Positions 1-6,862 of a DNA stretch of 16,206 bases are shown here, piece by piece (the stretch's first letter is position 1; each line of letters starts with the position of its first letter). The notes beneath the pieces were generated by a model that had not been told where the DNA came from, ran no database searches, and was given only the letters and a program-made list of their open reading frames with translations. Position numbers and translations under genes: made by a program. This DNA is from an uncultured Lachnospiraceae bacterium. Its GTDB lineage: Bacteria; Bacillota; Clostridia; Lachnospirales; Lachnospiraceae. The stretch lies in contig CAJUKV010000062.1 in NCBI GenBank assembly GCA_910587305.1, forward strand, positions 1-16,206, in the 5' to 3' direction.

Positions 1-202
1 TCATATTCAATTATTCAAATTCGGTCAAACTACGCCAAACTGTTCTCGTATAAATCGAGGGGAGAGAGGGAGCAAAAATCGCCTCTGAAATACCCCGAAA
101 TCAGGGCTGTGGTTGTCCTATTTTTAACCACTAAAAATTGGGTGAAAATGGCTCTCGTTATGTCAAATCAGGTCAAACCATATCAGCTTGTTTGGGTATA
201 AG

Positions 203-236
203 AAAACCCCGGAAAACCTTGATTTTCCGGGGTTTT
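203..236 (-). terminator. Intrinsic terminator of the rplM-rpsI operon
   Basis: There is a perfect 14-bp inverted repeat (203-216 with 223-236) with a 6-nt loop. The core is CCCCGGAAAA/TTTTCCGGGG, flanked by A and T runs on both sides. Read on the minus strand it lies about 30 nt after the rpsI stop and ends in a T-rich tail. The symmetric A/T flanks could let it work in both directions. Confidence 0.85.
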
Positions 237-267
237 TGAGCAATTTTGATACAGTCCCGCCAGCCGA

Positions 268-663
268 TTAACGCTTGCTGAACTGCGGAGCCCTACGAGC
301 TGCCTTGAGGCCGTATTTCTTTCTTTCCTTCATACGAGGATCTCTTGTTAAGAAACCTGCTTTTTTAAGCACCGGTCTGTATTCCGCATCCACCTGGAGC
401 AATGCTCTGGAAATACCATGTCTGATTGCGCCGGCCTGGCCTGTGTAGCCGCCGCCGCGGACGTTTACCAGCACATCGTATTTATCAACGGTATCTGTCG
501 TAACCATAGGCTGGCGAACGATAACTTTCAATGTCTCCAGTCCAAAGTATTCATCTATAGGTCTTTTATTAATAATAATTTCACCTTTACCAGGCATTAA
601 ATAAACTCTGGCAACTGATTTTTTTCTTCTGCCTGTTCCGTAAAATCTTGCTGCATTAGCCAT
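268..663 (-). CDS. rpsI: 30S ribosomal protein S9 (uS9)
   Basis: This is the small-subunit ribosomal protein S9 of 131 residues, the usual bacterial length. The N-terminal GTGRRKKSVARV block, the central RGGGYTGQAGAIRHGISRALL stretch (about residues 69-89) and the basic C-terminus ending QFSKR are all diagnostic. In this family the C-terminal tail reaches the decoding centre and contacts P-site tRNA, and the terminal SKR is intact. The start is supported by AAAGGAGA a few bases upstream. It follows rplM by 25 nt, so the two are cotranscribed, and a strong terminator lies directly downstream. Nothing unusual is visible in the protein. Confidence 0.98.
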   Translation of the reverse strand: MANAARFYGTGRRKKSVARVYLMPGKGEIIINKRPIDEYFGLETLKVIVRQPMVTTDTVDKYDVLVNVRGGGYTGQAGAIRHGISRALLQVDAEYRPVLKKAGFLTRDPRMKERKKYGLKAARRAPQFSKR

Positions 664-688
664 TTTAATCTTCTCCTTTCAGTCCCTC

Positions 689-1117
689 TTAAAAAGTTAA
701 TACTTCGGGCTTCTGAGCCGCATGCGGATGCTCAGGACCTGCGTATACATGAAGCTTTTTAAACATCTCTCTACCTAAAGGTCCCTTGGGAAGCATGCCC
801 TTAACAGCAAGCTCTATTACCTTTTCAGGCTTCTTAGCCATCATCTGACGCAAAGTGGTTTCCTTTACGCCGCCGACATAGTCCGTATGGCGAAAATAAA
901 TTTTCTGATCTAATTTTCTGCCTGTTACTTTTATTTTATCAGCATTTACAATAATCACATAATCGCCCGTATCAATATGAGGCGTAAAGATTGCTTTGTG
1001 CTTACCTCTTAAAATCTTAGCCACTTCTGAGGTCAAACGCCCCAGCGTCTTATTTGCAGCATCTACTACATACCATTTTCTCTCAATTGTAGCAGGGCTT
1101 GCCATAAATGTCTTCAT
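689..1117 (-). CDS. rplM: 50S ribosomal protein L13 (uL13)
   Basis: This is the large-subunit ribosomal protein L13, 142 residues from MKTFMASPATIERKWYVVDA. Family hallmarks are the LGRLTSEVAKILRGKHKAIFTPHIDTGDYVIIVNA block (about residues 24-58), the GMLPKGPLGREMFKKLHVYAG block and the final HPHAAQKPEVLTF. The reading frame is open for 23 more codons upstream, but the ATG at 1117 is chosen because GGAGG lies about 7 nt before it and it matches the family N-terminus. It is the first gene of the rplM-rpsI operon. Expression is probably autoregulated through the structured leader immediately upstream, as known for L13 leaders of low-GC Gram-positives. Confidence 0.98.
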   Translation of the reverse strand: MKTFMASPATIERKWYVVDAANKTLGRLTSEVAKILRGKHKAIFTPHIDTGDYVIIVNADKIKVTGRKLDQKIYFRHTDYVGGVKETTLRQMMAKKPEKVIELAVKGMLPKGPLGREMFKKLHVYAGPEHPHAAQKPEVLTF

Positions 1118-1284
1118 GATATTACCTCCATTAAGCTTGTTGCTCCTTAACGTTCTCAATGCACCATGCAGATGTCCGGGCCGCACAGTTCATCTCAAAA
1201 CAGCCTTGGATACTCTATACATAACATTCTGTCTAGGGATACGATGAAAATCATCAGACAGAACGTTACCTCACACCGTCACAT
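1118..1284 (-). promoter_or_regulatory. Structured 5' leader of rplM (L13-leader type)
   Basis: The leader is about 165 nt between the promoter and the rplM start. A 12-bp stem (1256-1267 with 1223-1234, one G-U pair) encloses a small hairpin, GATGA/TCATC, at 1243-1255. An 8-nt segment just upstream of the ribosome binding site (1149-1156) is a perfect complement of the outer part of the 5' arm (1260-1267), so an alternative pairing is possible. Ribosomal protein leaders upstream of rplM-rpsI are established in Firmicutes (the L13_leader family). Assignment to that family is by position and structure, not by a covariance search. Confidence 0.65.
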
Positions 1285-1290
1285 TTAGTT

Positions 1291-1319
1291 ATTATATTAT
1301 ACGCTACCGCGTGTGTCAA
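1291..1319 (-). promoter_or_regulatory. Consensus sigma-A promoter of rplM-rpsI
   Basis: On the minus strand TTGACA (1314-1319) is followed by a 17-bp spacer and TATAAT (1291-1296), a perfect match to the vegetative consensus. A second overlapping TATAAT (1296-1301) gives only a 12-bp spacer and is probably irrelevant. Transcription would begin near 1284, giving a leader of about 165 nt. This fits a strongly expressed ribosomal protein operon. Confidence 0.9.
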
Positions 1320-1445
1320 TCGAATTTACCATGATTTTCTCACGAATTCTTCCATTATTTTTTCCACTATTTTGTAAAAGATGAATTTTATGATAAATTA
1401 TAATTGAAAACTAATACTCGCGTGTAATTCCTACAATAATGAACA

Positions 1446-1478
1446 CCCCTCCGGGGATTATAAAATCCTCCGGAGGGG
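1446..1478 (-). terminator. Hairpin terminator after the secreted surface protein gene
   Basis: CCCCTCCGG (1446-1454) pairs with CCGGAGGGG (1470-1478). The stem is extended inward by GGAT/ATCC past a single bulged T. It lies about 44 nt beyond the stop of the 1522-3762 gene. The minus-strand tail is only moderately T-rich (TGTTCATTATT), so termination is likely but less ideal than for the rpsI terminator. Confidence 0.65.
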
Positions 1479-1521
1479 ACATTGTCTTAAAAACAGGTAA
1501 AACTTTCAATTGTCCTATGCG

Positions 1522-3762
1522 TTATTTTGCTGCTACGTCTTTGTAGATTAAGGCAAAGGCATAATATGAATCCGTTGTGAATGTAATTGTGTTCGGATTG
1601 CTGTCGGTATCGCTCAATACTATCGGCAATCCGCCCTTTGTAACGCATATCATCTTAAACTCTCTGCCTGCTGCCTGCAGCGTCTTAGGGATAGTCAGAG
1701 TAATCGTCGCCGCCTGTTCCATCTTGTATACGTTCCTGCCAGAAGGGAGAATATTATAGGTTCTTCCGATTTTATAGCCGTCAAGCGTTTTAAGGACTGC
1801 TTCAAATACATCGAAGCATAACTTGCCCTGCATTGCGTTTACCATTTTTACGTAATATGCACCGGATGCGGAAACGGTATACTCAACCTTCTCCTTGCCC
1901 ATAGCGGCATATCTTTTCTTTTCATCCGGTGTCGTCGGCTTCCATGCGGGCACTTCGTTTACATAAGAAGAATCGGAAGATCTTACATGCGAAGATCTTT
2001 TGTTTGATGATGTTGCGGCGCCGGAAGACGACGAGCCTGTGTTCGTTCCATCATCGGGCGTCTCCGTATCCTCCGTCTTCTCGCCAAATACAAAGTTGCT
2101 GAAATGTGTTACCGTAAAGGAAATGGTTCCGTCAGCATTCTCTCTTACAGGAAGCGTTTCATAGCCTTTGTTATCCGCATGAAAATGAAAAACCACCATC
2201 CTTTTAGTATCAATTCCTGCGGGTGCCTTCATTGTAACGGTAACGGGAATCGCAAGCTCTGCTCCTCTGCTGATTCCCGCGCCCACAAGCTCTAAGTCAA
2301 AGGCTATCGCATTGCTGAGCTGGGAATTGGCGATAAGGTTTTTCTGTGTATCTTCGTCCGGCTTGTACATGTTAAACGTGATCGTGCCGCTTTGAGTAGC
2401 ATTTAAAGCCGCGCCCAAAAGTTTTACCGATGACTGGTCATTGCTTGTACCTACTTCCGAATTAATCACGATGTTAAGATTCATGGCGGAGCTATATGTA
2501 TTTTCCAGCTCTGCTATTTTCGCCTGTATGCCGGAATCTGTCTGCATCGCCACCTGCAGCTCACCCTTCGACACTTCATCGCTAAAGCTGTTCTTTACTT
2601 TTTCCACAATACTTTCAACATTACCGGTTGTAATCGGATCACTGCCAATTGCCGCATCGAGCTTATTGTCCGTACCCTCTGTTGGGGACGAGTTATTCTC
2701 AAACGGAATCAGATCGGACCAGTTGCCGTGCGTATATTGGGTGATATCTTCACTAAACGCCATTACCTTAACAAAATAATCATATCCCTCAGCCAGATAT
2801 CGTTTACAATCAATGGAAGTTTCCGCTACATATCCCAAACTAATTACACTTTCATTGTTATCTTTCTTACCTATTATCTCGACTCTATACTCCCCTGCAT
2901 GTGTCACACCATCCCACGATACAATCCCGTCAGCACTCCATTTGATATTTGACGGTACACCTACCTGCTCCGACGGTCTGGTATAAACAAACTCAGGGCT
3001 CACCGCTGACATACAGCCTGATGAAAAATTCTCATTCGTCTCAGAATCATATCCAAATCTTTCTACCTGAAACGTGTATGTTGCGGAGTCTTCAATATAA
3101 TAATAACATCCACATGTAACATCCTGGCTATAACTGGTCACATCAATTGTATGTTCAGTCTTTCCATCTTTTAAAATATATAACTTAAATTTTGCCTTTG
3201 TATCACCGGGATTATGAAACAATGCCATACCCGGTATCTCATCGCTCCACTCAAGACCAGTTGCCTCCAGAACCGATTCGTCTGTCTCCTCTGCTTCATC
3301 GGAATTGTCAGATAATGCGACAATCCCTGATTCCTCTTCAATTTCTTCATCGGTTACCGAATTATCAACCGGTTCCGCATTTACAACTACTTTTTTGTCA
3401 GCGGTTTCTTTATCTGCCTCTTTCCTATCTGACACTTCATTTCCGCCTGCTTCGTTTTCCGAATCATCAGCCGAATCCTTATTGTCTGCCTCGTTTTTGT
3501 CAGCGTTTTCTTTGCCTGCCTCGTTTCCATCTGACGCTTCCTCTCCGCCTGCTTCCGGTTCTTCGAGTGTTTCAGAATCCGTTTTTGGGGAAACATTTTC
3601 CTCCGGAGATCCATCTTTAACAGTTTCCGCGGTATTTTCCGTATCAGCATCAAGCGGTTCGGCAGACGCACTTATGCCGCACGTAAAGAGCATGCTCAAC
3701 GCAAGCCCCACAGCCATGAACCGCTTTACGGCCATGGTTGCCTTACTTGTCTTTTTTGCCAT
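1522..3762 (-). CDS. Secreted surface protein with acidic repeats and FN3-like domains
   Basis: This is a 746-residue exported protein that I cannot assign to a named family. Residues 1-34 form a signal peptide (KK/KR-rich n-region, hydrophobic core, cleavage likely after ASA). Residues 35-165 are low-complexity, rich in E, D, K and N, with imperfect repeats. Residues about 166-262 and 268-355 look like two fibronectin type III-like beta-sandwiches (for example NIKWSADGIVSWDGVTHAGEYRVEI). Residues about 365-560 form another domain ending in FTVTHFSNFVFG, a pattern common in clostridial surface proteins. A Ser/Thr linker (562-605) leads to a C-terminal domain (606-746). There is no LPXTG motif or C-terminal membrane anchor, so it is released or held non-covalently. 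GGAGG sits 8 nt before the ATG. The gene is monocistronic, with its own promoter and terminator. A role in adhesion or matrix binding is inference. Confidence 0.85.
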   Translation of the reverse strand: MAKKTSKATMAVKRFMAVGLALSMLFTCGISASAEPLDADTENTAETVKDGSPEENVSPKTDSETLEEPEAGGEEASDGNEAGKENADKNEADNKDSADDSENEAGGNEVSDRKEADKETADKKVVVNAEPVDNSVTDEEIEEESGIVALSDNSDEAEETDESVLEATGLEWSDEIPGMALFHNPGDTKAKFKLYILKDGKTEHTIDVTSYSQDVTCGCYYYIEDSATYTFQVERFGYDSETNENFSSGCMSAVSPEFVYTRPSEQVGVPSNIKWSADGIVSWDGVTHAGEYRVEIIGKKDNNESVISLGYVAETSIDCKRYLAEGYDYFVKVMAFSEDITQYTHGNWSDLIPFENNSSPTEGTDNKLDAAIGSDPITTGNVESIVEKVKNSFSDEVSKGELQVAMQTDSGIQAKIAELENTYSSAMNLNIVINSEVGTSNDQSSVKLLGAALNATQSGTITFNMYKPDEDTQKNLIANSQLSNAIAFDLELVGAGISRGAELAIPVTVTMKAPAGIDTKRMVVFHFHADNKGYETLPVRENADGTISFTVTHFSNFVFGEKTEDTETPDDGTNTGSSSSGAATSSNKRSSHVRSSDSSYVNEVPAWKPTTPDEKKRYAAMGKEKVEYTVSASGAYYVKMVNAMQGKLCFDVFEAVLKTLDGYKIGRTYNILPSGRNVYKMEQAATITLTIPKTLQAAGREFKMICVTKGGLPIVLSDTDSNPNTITFTTDSYYAFALIYKDVAAK
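3392..3454. repeat. Coding direct repeat, copy 1
   Basis: This 63-nt imperfect direct repeat has a partner at 3494-3556 (53 of 63 bases identical, 102-bp period) inside the surface protein gene. On the minus strand each copy encodes a unit of the form GG-x-E-x-SD-x-x-EA-x-KE-x-ADK in the acidic region. Such repeats can expand or contract by recombination. Confidence 0.8.
3494..3556. repeat. Coding direct repeat, copy 2
   Basis: This is the partner of the repeat at 3392-3454. A 39-nt segment separates the two copies, so one full period is 102 nt (34 codons). Recombination between them would keep the reading frame and change only the length of the acidic spacer. Confidence 0.8.
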
Positions 3763-3814
3763 TTGTTTTTCCTCCTATCCGCCTTTTTAACAGGCAGAAT
3801 TTTCCATATCTTTT

Positions 3815-3840
3815 ATTATACCCCCCCCCGAGAAAATCAA
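3815..3840 (-). promoter_or_regulatory. Putative promoter of the surface protein gene with poly-G spacer
   Basis: On the minus strand TTGATT (3835-3840) is followed by a 14-bp spacer and a perfect TATAAT (3815-3820). Nine of the spacer bases are a G run (nine C at 3821-3829 on the plus strand). A 14-bp spacer is about 3 bp short of the sigma-A optimum. The homopolymer makes the spacing prone to slippage. The -10 is clear, but the -35 assignment is less certain. Confidence 0.55.
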
Positions 3841-3842
3841 GT

Positions 3843-3858
3843 GTCTTTAGCCAAAGAC
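3843..3858 (-). terminator. Weak hairpin after the dehydrogenase gene
   Basis: GTCTTT (3843-3848) pairs with AAAGAC (3853-3858) across a 4-nt loop, about 38 nt after the stop of the 3896-4795 gene. The following minus-strand bases are only mildly T-rich. It directly abuts the -35 of the downstream surface-protein promoter, so it could instead be an operator there. Confidence 0.3.
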
Positions 3859-3895
3859 TTTGATATTTATATGAGCATATTTTTATGGGCTATTT

Positions 3896-4795
3896 TTATG
3901 AACCCACTATCGTCCCCCCGTTCGGATGCAGTACCTGCCCTGTCATATAGCTTGCGTCGTCGGAAGCAAGAAATACGTAGCAGGGCGACACTTCGCACGG
4001 CTGGCCGGCCCTGTCCATAGGAACGTGGGAAGTTTTCTTGCCAAAGGTAGCGACTTCCTTTGCCGAATAGGAGGAAGGAATCAGCGGCGTCCAGATTGGC
4101 CCCGGCGCTACCCCGTTTACTCTAATTCCTTTTTCCACCAAAGACAGGGAAAGCGACCTTGTCAGCGCCACAATCGCGCCTTTTGTGGCGCTGTAATCAA
4201 TCAAATCTTTGTTGCCTTCATAGGCCGTAACAGAGGTGGTATTGATGATGCTTCCGCCTTTTTTCATATAGGGAAGCGCGTACTGAATCAGATAGAAAAA
4301 GGAAAAGACATTGTTTCTGAATATAAATTCCAGCTGTTCATGGGTGATATCCAATATGCTCCGTTTGATAAACTGCATGGCATGGTTATTGACAAGGATA
4401 TCCAATTTTCCAAAACGCTCTATGGTCTTATCCACGCAGTATTTTGCAAAATCCGGGTTTTTTAAATCCCCGCATATCAGCAGGCACTCTCCCCCTGCAT
4501 CTTTTATTTTTTCCTGTGTTTCCTTTGCGTCTACTTCTTCGTCATAATAGACAAGGACCACCCGGGCTCCTTCTTTCACAAAGTCGTATGCAACGGCCCT
4601 GCCAATTCCGCTGTCCCCGCCCGTAATGAGGGCAACTTTATTTTCAAGCTTTTTGTATTGCCTGCCGCACTCGGACGTGGGAATTGGTTTCATCACATAC
4701 TCAAATCCCGGCTGTCTGTTCTGATGCTGGGGCGGAAAGGCCATGACGCTTTCCTCATATTCCTTTTCGCAATTACATTCTTTCTCCTGATACAT
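3896..4795 (-). CDS. Short-chain dehydrogenase/reductase, YghA/GSP39 type
   Basis: This is a 299-residue NAD(P)-dependent oxidoreductase of the classical SDR family. The nucleotide-binding motif is TGGDSGIGRA (residues 58-67). NNHA (136-139) replaces the common NNAG/NNAA, the catalytic Ser is S188, and the YxxxK pair is Y201/K205 (YSATK). The N-terminal extension of about 50 residues with FPPQHQNRQPG is typical of the longer subgroup that includes E. coli YghA and Bacillus general stress protein 39. The physiological substrate is unknown, and aldehyde or ketone reduction under stress is only an inference. GAGGT lies just upstream of the ATG, within a leader shared with the fructokinase gene (see 4797-4894). 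It diverges from the flavodiiron gene. All catalytic residues are present. Confidence 0.9.
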   Translation of the reverse strand: MYQEKECNCEKEYEESVMAFPPQHQNRQPGFEYVMKPIPTSECGRQYKKLENKVALITGGDSGIGRAVAYDFVKEGARVVLVYYDEEVDAKETQEKIKDAGGECLLICGDLKNPDFAKYCVDKTIERFGKLDILVNNHAMQFIKRSILDITHEQLEFIFRNNVFSFFYLIQYALPYMKKGGSIINTTSVTAYEGNKDLIDYSATKGAIVALTRSLSLSLVEKGIRVNGVAPGPIWTPLIPSSYSAKEVATFGKKTSHVPMDRAGQPCEVSPCYVFLASDDASYMTGQVLHPNGGTIVGS

Positions 4796-4796
4796 A

Positions 4797-4894
4797 TTTT
4801 ACCTCATTTCTGCGAGGTGAACGAAGTTCACCTTTGCTTTATTTGCGCAAATCAAGTTTGTGGATGCAGCGCAGACACAAACTTGTGAGTGAAA
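4797..4894 (-). promoter_or_regulatory. Structured leader repeat, copy A (before the dehydrogenase)
   Basis: The first 18 nt (4797-4814, containing the ribosome binding site) and 44 nt at 4851-4894 are identical to the leader of the fructokinase gene (8046-8063, 8080-8123). A 10-bp hairpin (4853-4862 with 4876-4885) carries a 13-nt loop. Six loop bases (4870-4875) are complementary to 4809-4814, just upstream of the Shine-Dalgarno sequence (4801-4805). Compared with copy B it has an extra perfect 8-bp hairpin, AGGTGAAC-GAA-GTTCACCT (4815-4833). This looks like a cis-acting RNA element, with function unknown. Confidence 0.6.
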
Positions 4895-5166
4895 GGTTGG
4901 CTTGCGGTACTGCGCCAGAGCGTGTTTGAAAGACAAATGGGAAGTCTGCCTCCAAACTTGAATACGCTTTTCAGGCATGATTGCTATAAAATATGCGAAA
5001 TAAATATTTTTGTTCATGTGTCCGTCATTTTTTCATGATAAGTTTTCATGTAGTTATTGCTTTCCAGGGCAGTGTCGTTTAAACTATGGATTAGGGCTTT
5101 TGTCCTGCCATTGTTTTAGCCTGACAGTTTTTGCCTGACGGCTAAATCGTATACGCTTTTTCTGTG

Positions 5167-5172
5167 TATAAT
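5167..5172 (+). promoter_or_regulatory. -10 element of the flavodiiron gene promoter
   Basis: A perfect TATAAT lies 49 nt before the fprA ATG. No good -35 lies 16-18 bp upstream. The inverted repeat TTTAGCC-N18-GGCTAAA at 5115-5146 instead sits just upstream of where the -35 would be, which suggests dependence on an activator. GGAGG at 5209-5213 is the ribosome binding site. Confidence 0.5.
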
Positions 5173-5220
5173 ACTATTATTCTGTACACATGAATCATTT
5201 CATCTATCGGAGGTATTCAC

Positions 5221-6369
5221 ATGATAACAAATGACATACTTTATGTTGGCGTGGACGACAAAGAGATTGATCTTTTTGAAGGTCAGTTTGTTGTTCCTAA
5301 TGGCATTGCTTACAATTCCTACGTCATACTTGACGACAAAATTGCCGTAATGGACACGGTTGATAAGAGGAAAGGGGCGGAATATCTGTTAAACCTTGAA
5401 AAGGCGCTTGGGGACAGGCTTCCCGATTATCTGGTTGTCTCCCATGTGGAACCGGATCATGCGTCCAGCGTTCGGCTTTTTCTTGAAAAATATCCGCAGA
5501 CGCAGCTTGTGGGCAACGCGAAAACCTTTCAATTTCTTGCCCAGTATTTTGATTTGAATTTTGATTCCGTTCTCACGGTAAAGGAAGGGGATACGCTCAG
5601 TCTTGGAAAGCATGAGCTGCATTTTATTTTTGCTCCCATGGTTCACTGGCCGGAAGTTATGTTTACTTATGACAGTTATGACAAGGTTTTGTTCAGCGCA
5701 GACGCTTTCGGAAAGTTCGGCGCTTTAGACGTCAAGGAAGACTGGACTTGTGAAGCCAGACGGTACTATTTTAATATCGTAGGCAAATTTGGTATGCCTG
5801 TACAAACCGTACTGAAAAAGGCGGCCGCCTTAGACATCCGCATCATTTGTCCGCTCCACGGCCCCATTCTCACGGAAAACTTAGGCGAATACTTAGATAA
5901 GTACAATACCTGGAGCAGCTATGAACCGGAATCAGAAGGAGTTTTTATTGCATATGCTTCTCTCCACGGTAACACCAAGGACGCTGCTTTCGCTTTAAAA
6001 GAAATTCTCCTATCAAAAGGCTGTCCAAAAGTTGTCATCTCCGATCTTGCAAGGGATGATATGGCGGAAGCGCTGGAAGACGCTTTCCGTTATGGGAAAA
6101 TCGTCCTTGCCGCATCTTCCTATAATGGCGGCGTGATGCCCTTTATGGAGGACTTTCTTCACCATCTGAAAGGGAAAAATTATCAGAAAAGAACGGTTGC
6201 CTTAATTGAGAACGGCACTTGGGCTCCTTCCGCCAACAAAGCGATGACGGAAATTCTTTCCCAGATGAAAGATATCGCCATTTTAGATACCCCCATCACC
6301 ATCCGGGGCGCGGTAAAGGATGAGGATAAAAAAGCCCTCGACGCGCTGGCGGACAGGCTTTGCAATTAG
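5221..6369 (+). CDS. fprA: Flavodiiron protein (A-type flavoprotein, FprA/ROO family)
   Basis: This cytoplasmic enzyme of anaerobes reduces O2 to water (or NO to N2O) with electrons from rubredoxin or a rubredoxin-like partner. It has 382 residues, slightly short of the usual near-400. The N-terminal metallo-beta-lactamase-like domain holds the diiron ligands H75-x-E77-x-D79-H80 (SHVEPDH), H142 (MVHWPE), D161 (SADAFG) and H213 (PLHGP). The C-terminal flavodoxin domain (about 240-382) has the FMN phosphate loop ASLHGNTKDA (246-255) and an SSYNGGVMPF loop (299-308). There is no fused rubredoxin or flavin reductase domain, so it is class A. GGAGG precedes the ATG. It is divergent from the dehydrogenase. 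The sequence cannot tell O2 from NO preference. Confidence 0.95.
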   Translation: MITNDILYVGVDDKEIDLFEGQFVVPNGIAYNSYVILDDKIAVMDTVDKRKGAEYLLNLEKALGDRLPDYLVVSHVEPDHASSVRLFLEKYPQTQLVGNAKTFQFLAQYFDLNFDSVLTVKEGDTLSLGKHELHFIFAPMVHWPEVMFTYDSYDKVLFSADAFGKFGALDVKEDWTCEARRYYFNIVGKFGMPVQTVLKKAAALDIRIICPLHGPILTENLGEYLDKYNTWSSYEPESEGVFIAYASLHGNTKDAAFALKEILLSKGCPKVVISDLARDDMAEALEDAFRYGKIVLAASSYNGGVMPFMEDFLHHLKGKNYQKRTVALIENGTWAPSANKAMTEILSQMKDIAILDTPITIRGAVKDEDKKALDALADRLCN

Positions 6370-6601
6370 TCAAAGACCGTACGGCATTTGCCAAATGTCT
6401 ATGAAACGCTTTGGGTCTCTATGGGCATGGGCAGTCGCTTAGTTCATTGTTCACGGAAATGTATCATTCCCCGAATGGAAAAGGCTTTAGAAAATCCCCC
6501 AAATGGACGATATATAATATGAAACGATTAAAGTTTATGTCCAAGGAGGGATAATCAAAGCATACGGAGATGAAAAGCTTTATAAAGTTCAGGCGGTCAC
6601 G

Positions 6602-6811
6602 GTGATTCCGCCTCTTAAGAGGATTTCCTCGAGAGAACAACGTCACCAGTCCAAGCGGAATTCTTCCGGTGCGGCTTTTAAAAGTTTTACCGGCGCATTG
6701 GAGGAAGCATGTGAGAAGGAACAGCAGCGGGACATCCATATCCAGACCACCGGATATACGAAAGACGCGCTTCCTTTTTACAATTTAGTCAGTATGAGAG
6801 AATACTGTTAA
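6602..6811 (+). CDS. Small hypothetical protein, start codon uncertain
   Basis: I do not recognise the family. The frame is open from 6518 to the stop at 6809-6811. It reads convincingly as protein from about 6521 (ETIKVYVQGGIIKAYGDEKL..., then VIPPLKRISS, a basic Q/R/S stretch, FKSFTGALEEACEKEQQ and TTGYTKDALPFYNLVSMREY). No ATG, GTG or TTG precedes the GTG at 6602, and that GTG has only a weak AGGCGG upstream. An ATG at 6519 is in another frame and stops after 11 codons. Inserting one G after it (ATGGAAACG) would start the open frame exactly. Either the start was lost by a 1-bp deletion, or a shortened product begins at GTG. It follows fprA on the same strand by about 150 nt and is soluble with no signal peptide. 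Confidence 0.4.
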   Translation: MIPPLKRISSREQRHQSKRNSSGAAFKSFTGALEEACEKEQQRDIHIQTTGYTKDALPFYNLVSMREYC

Positions 6812-6862
6812 AAAAGTTATGAATGGCTTCTCTGTAAAACGGCTGAATCATGATCCAAAAAT

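Larger units (their letters stand above)
4796..5220. other. Divergent intergenic region between dehydrogenase and flavodiiron genes
   Basis: These 425 bp contain no supported gene. 4797-4894 is leader copy A. 4905-4970 resembles 13941-13990: both have CTTG(C/T)GGTACTG followed by a GGAAGT...TCCAAA(C/G)TTG segment. A weak minus-strand promoter candidate for the dehydrogenase is TGAACA (5011-5016), 17 bp, TATTTT (4988-4993). An inverted repeat, TTTAGCC-N18-GGCTAAA (5115-5146), lies upstream of the fprA -10. The rest is A/T-rich and unassigned. Confidence 0.5.

Noticed and set aside
3305..3790. Plus-strand ORF (161 aa) opposite the surface protein N-terminus
   Set aside because: Its Ser/Phe/Leu-rich translation mirrors the acidic repeats of the real gene. 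It has no ribosome binding site and runs through the real gene's signal peptide and start.
3821..3829. Nine-C run as a possible sequencing error
   Set aside because: It cannot be excluded from one sequence, but it lies outside coding sequence and in a meaningful promoter position, so it was kept as a finding with read-level checking proposed.
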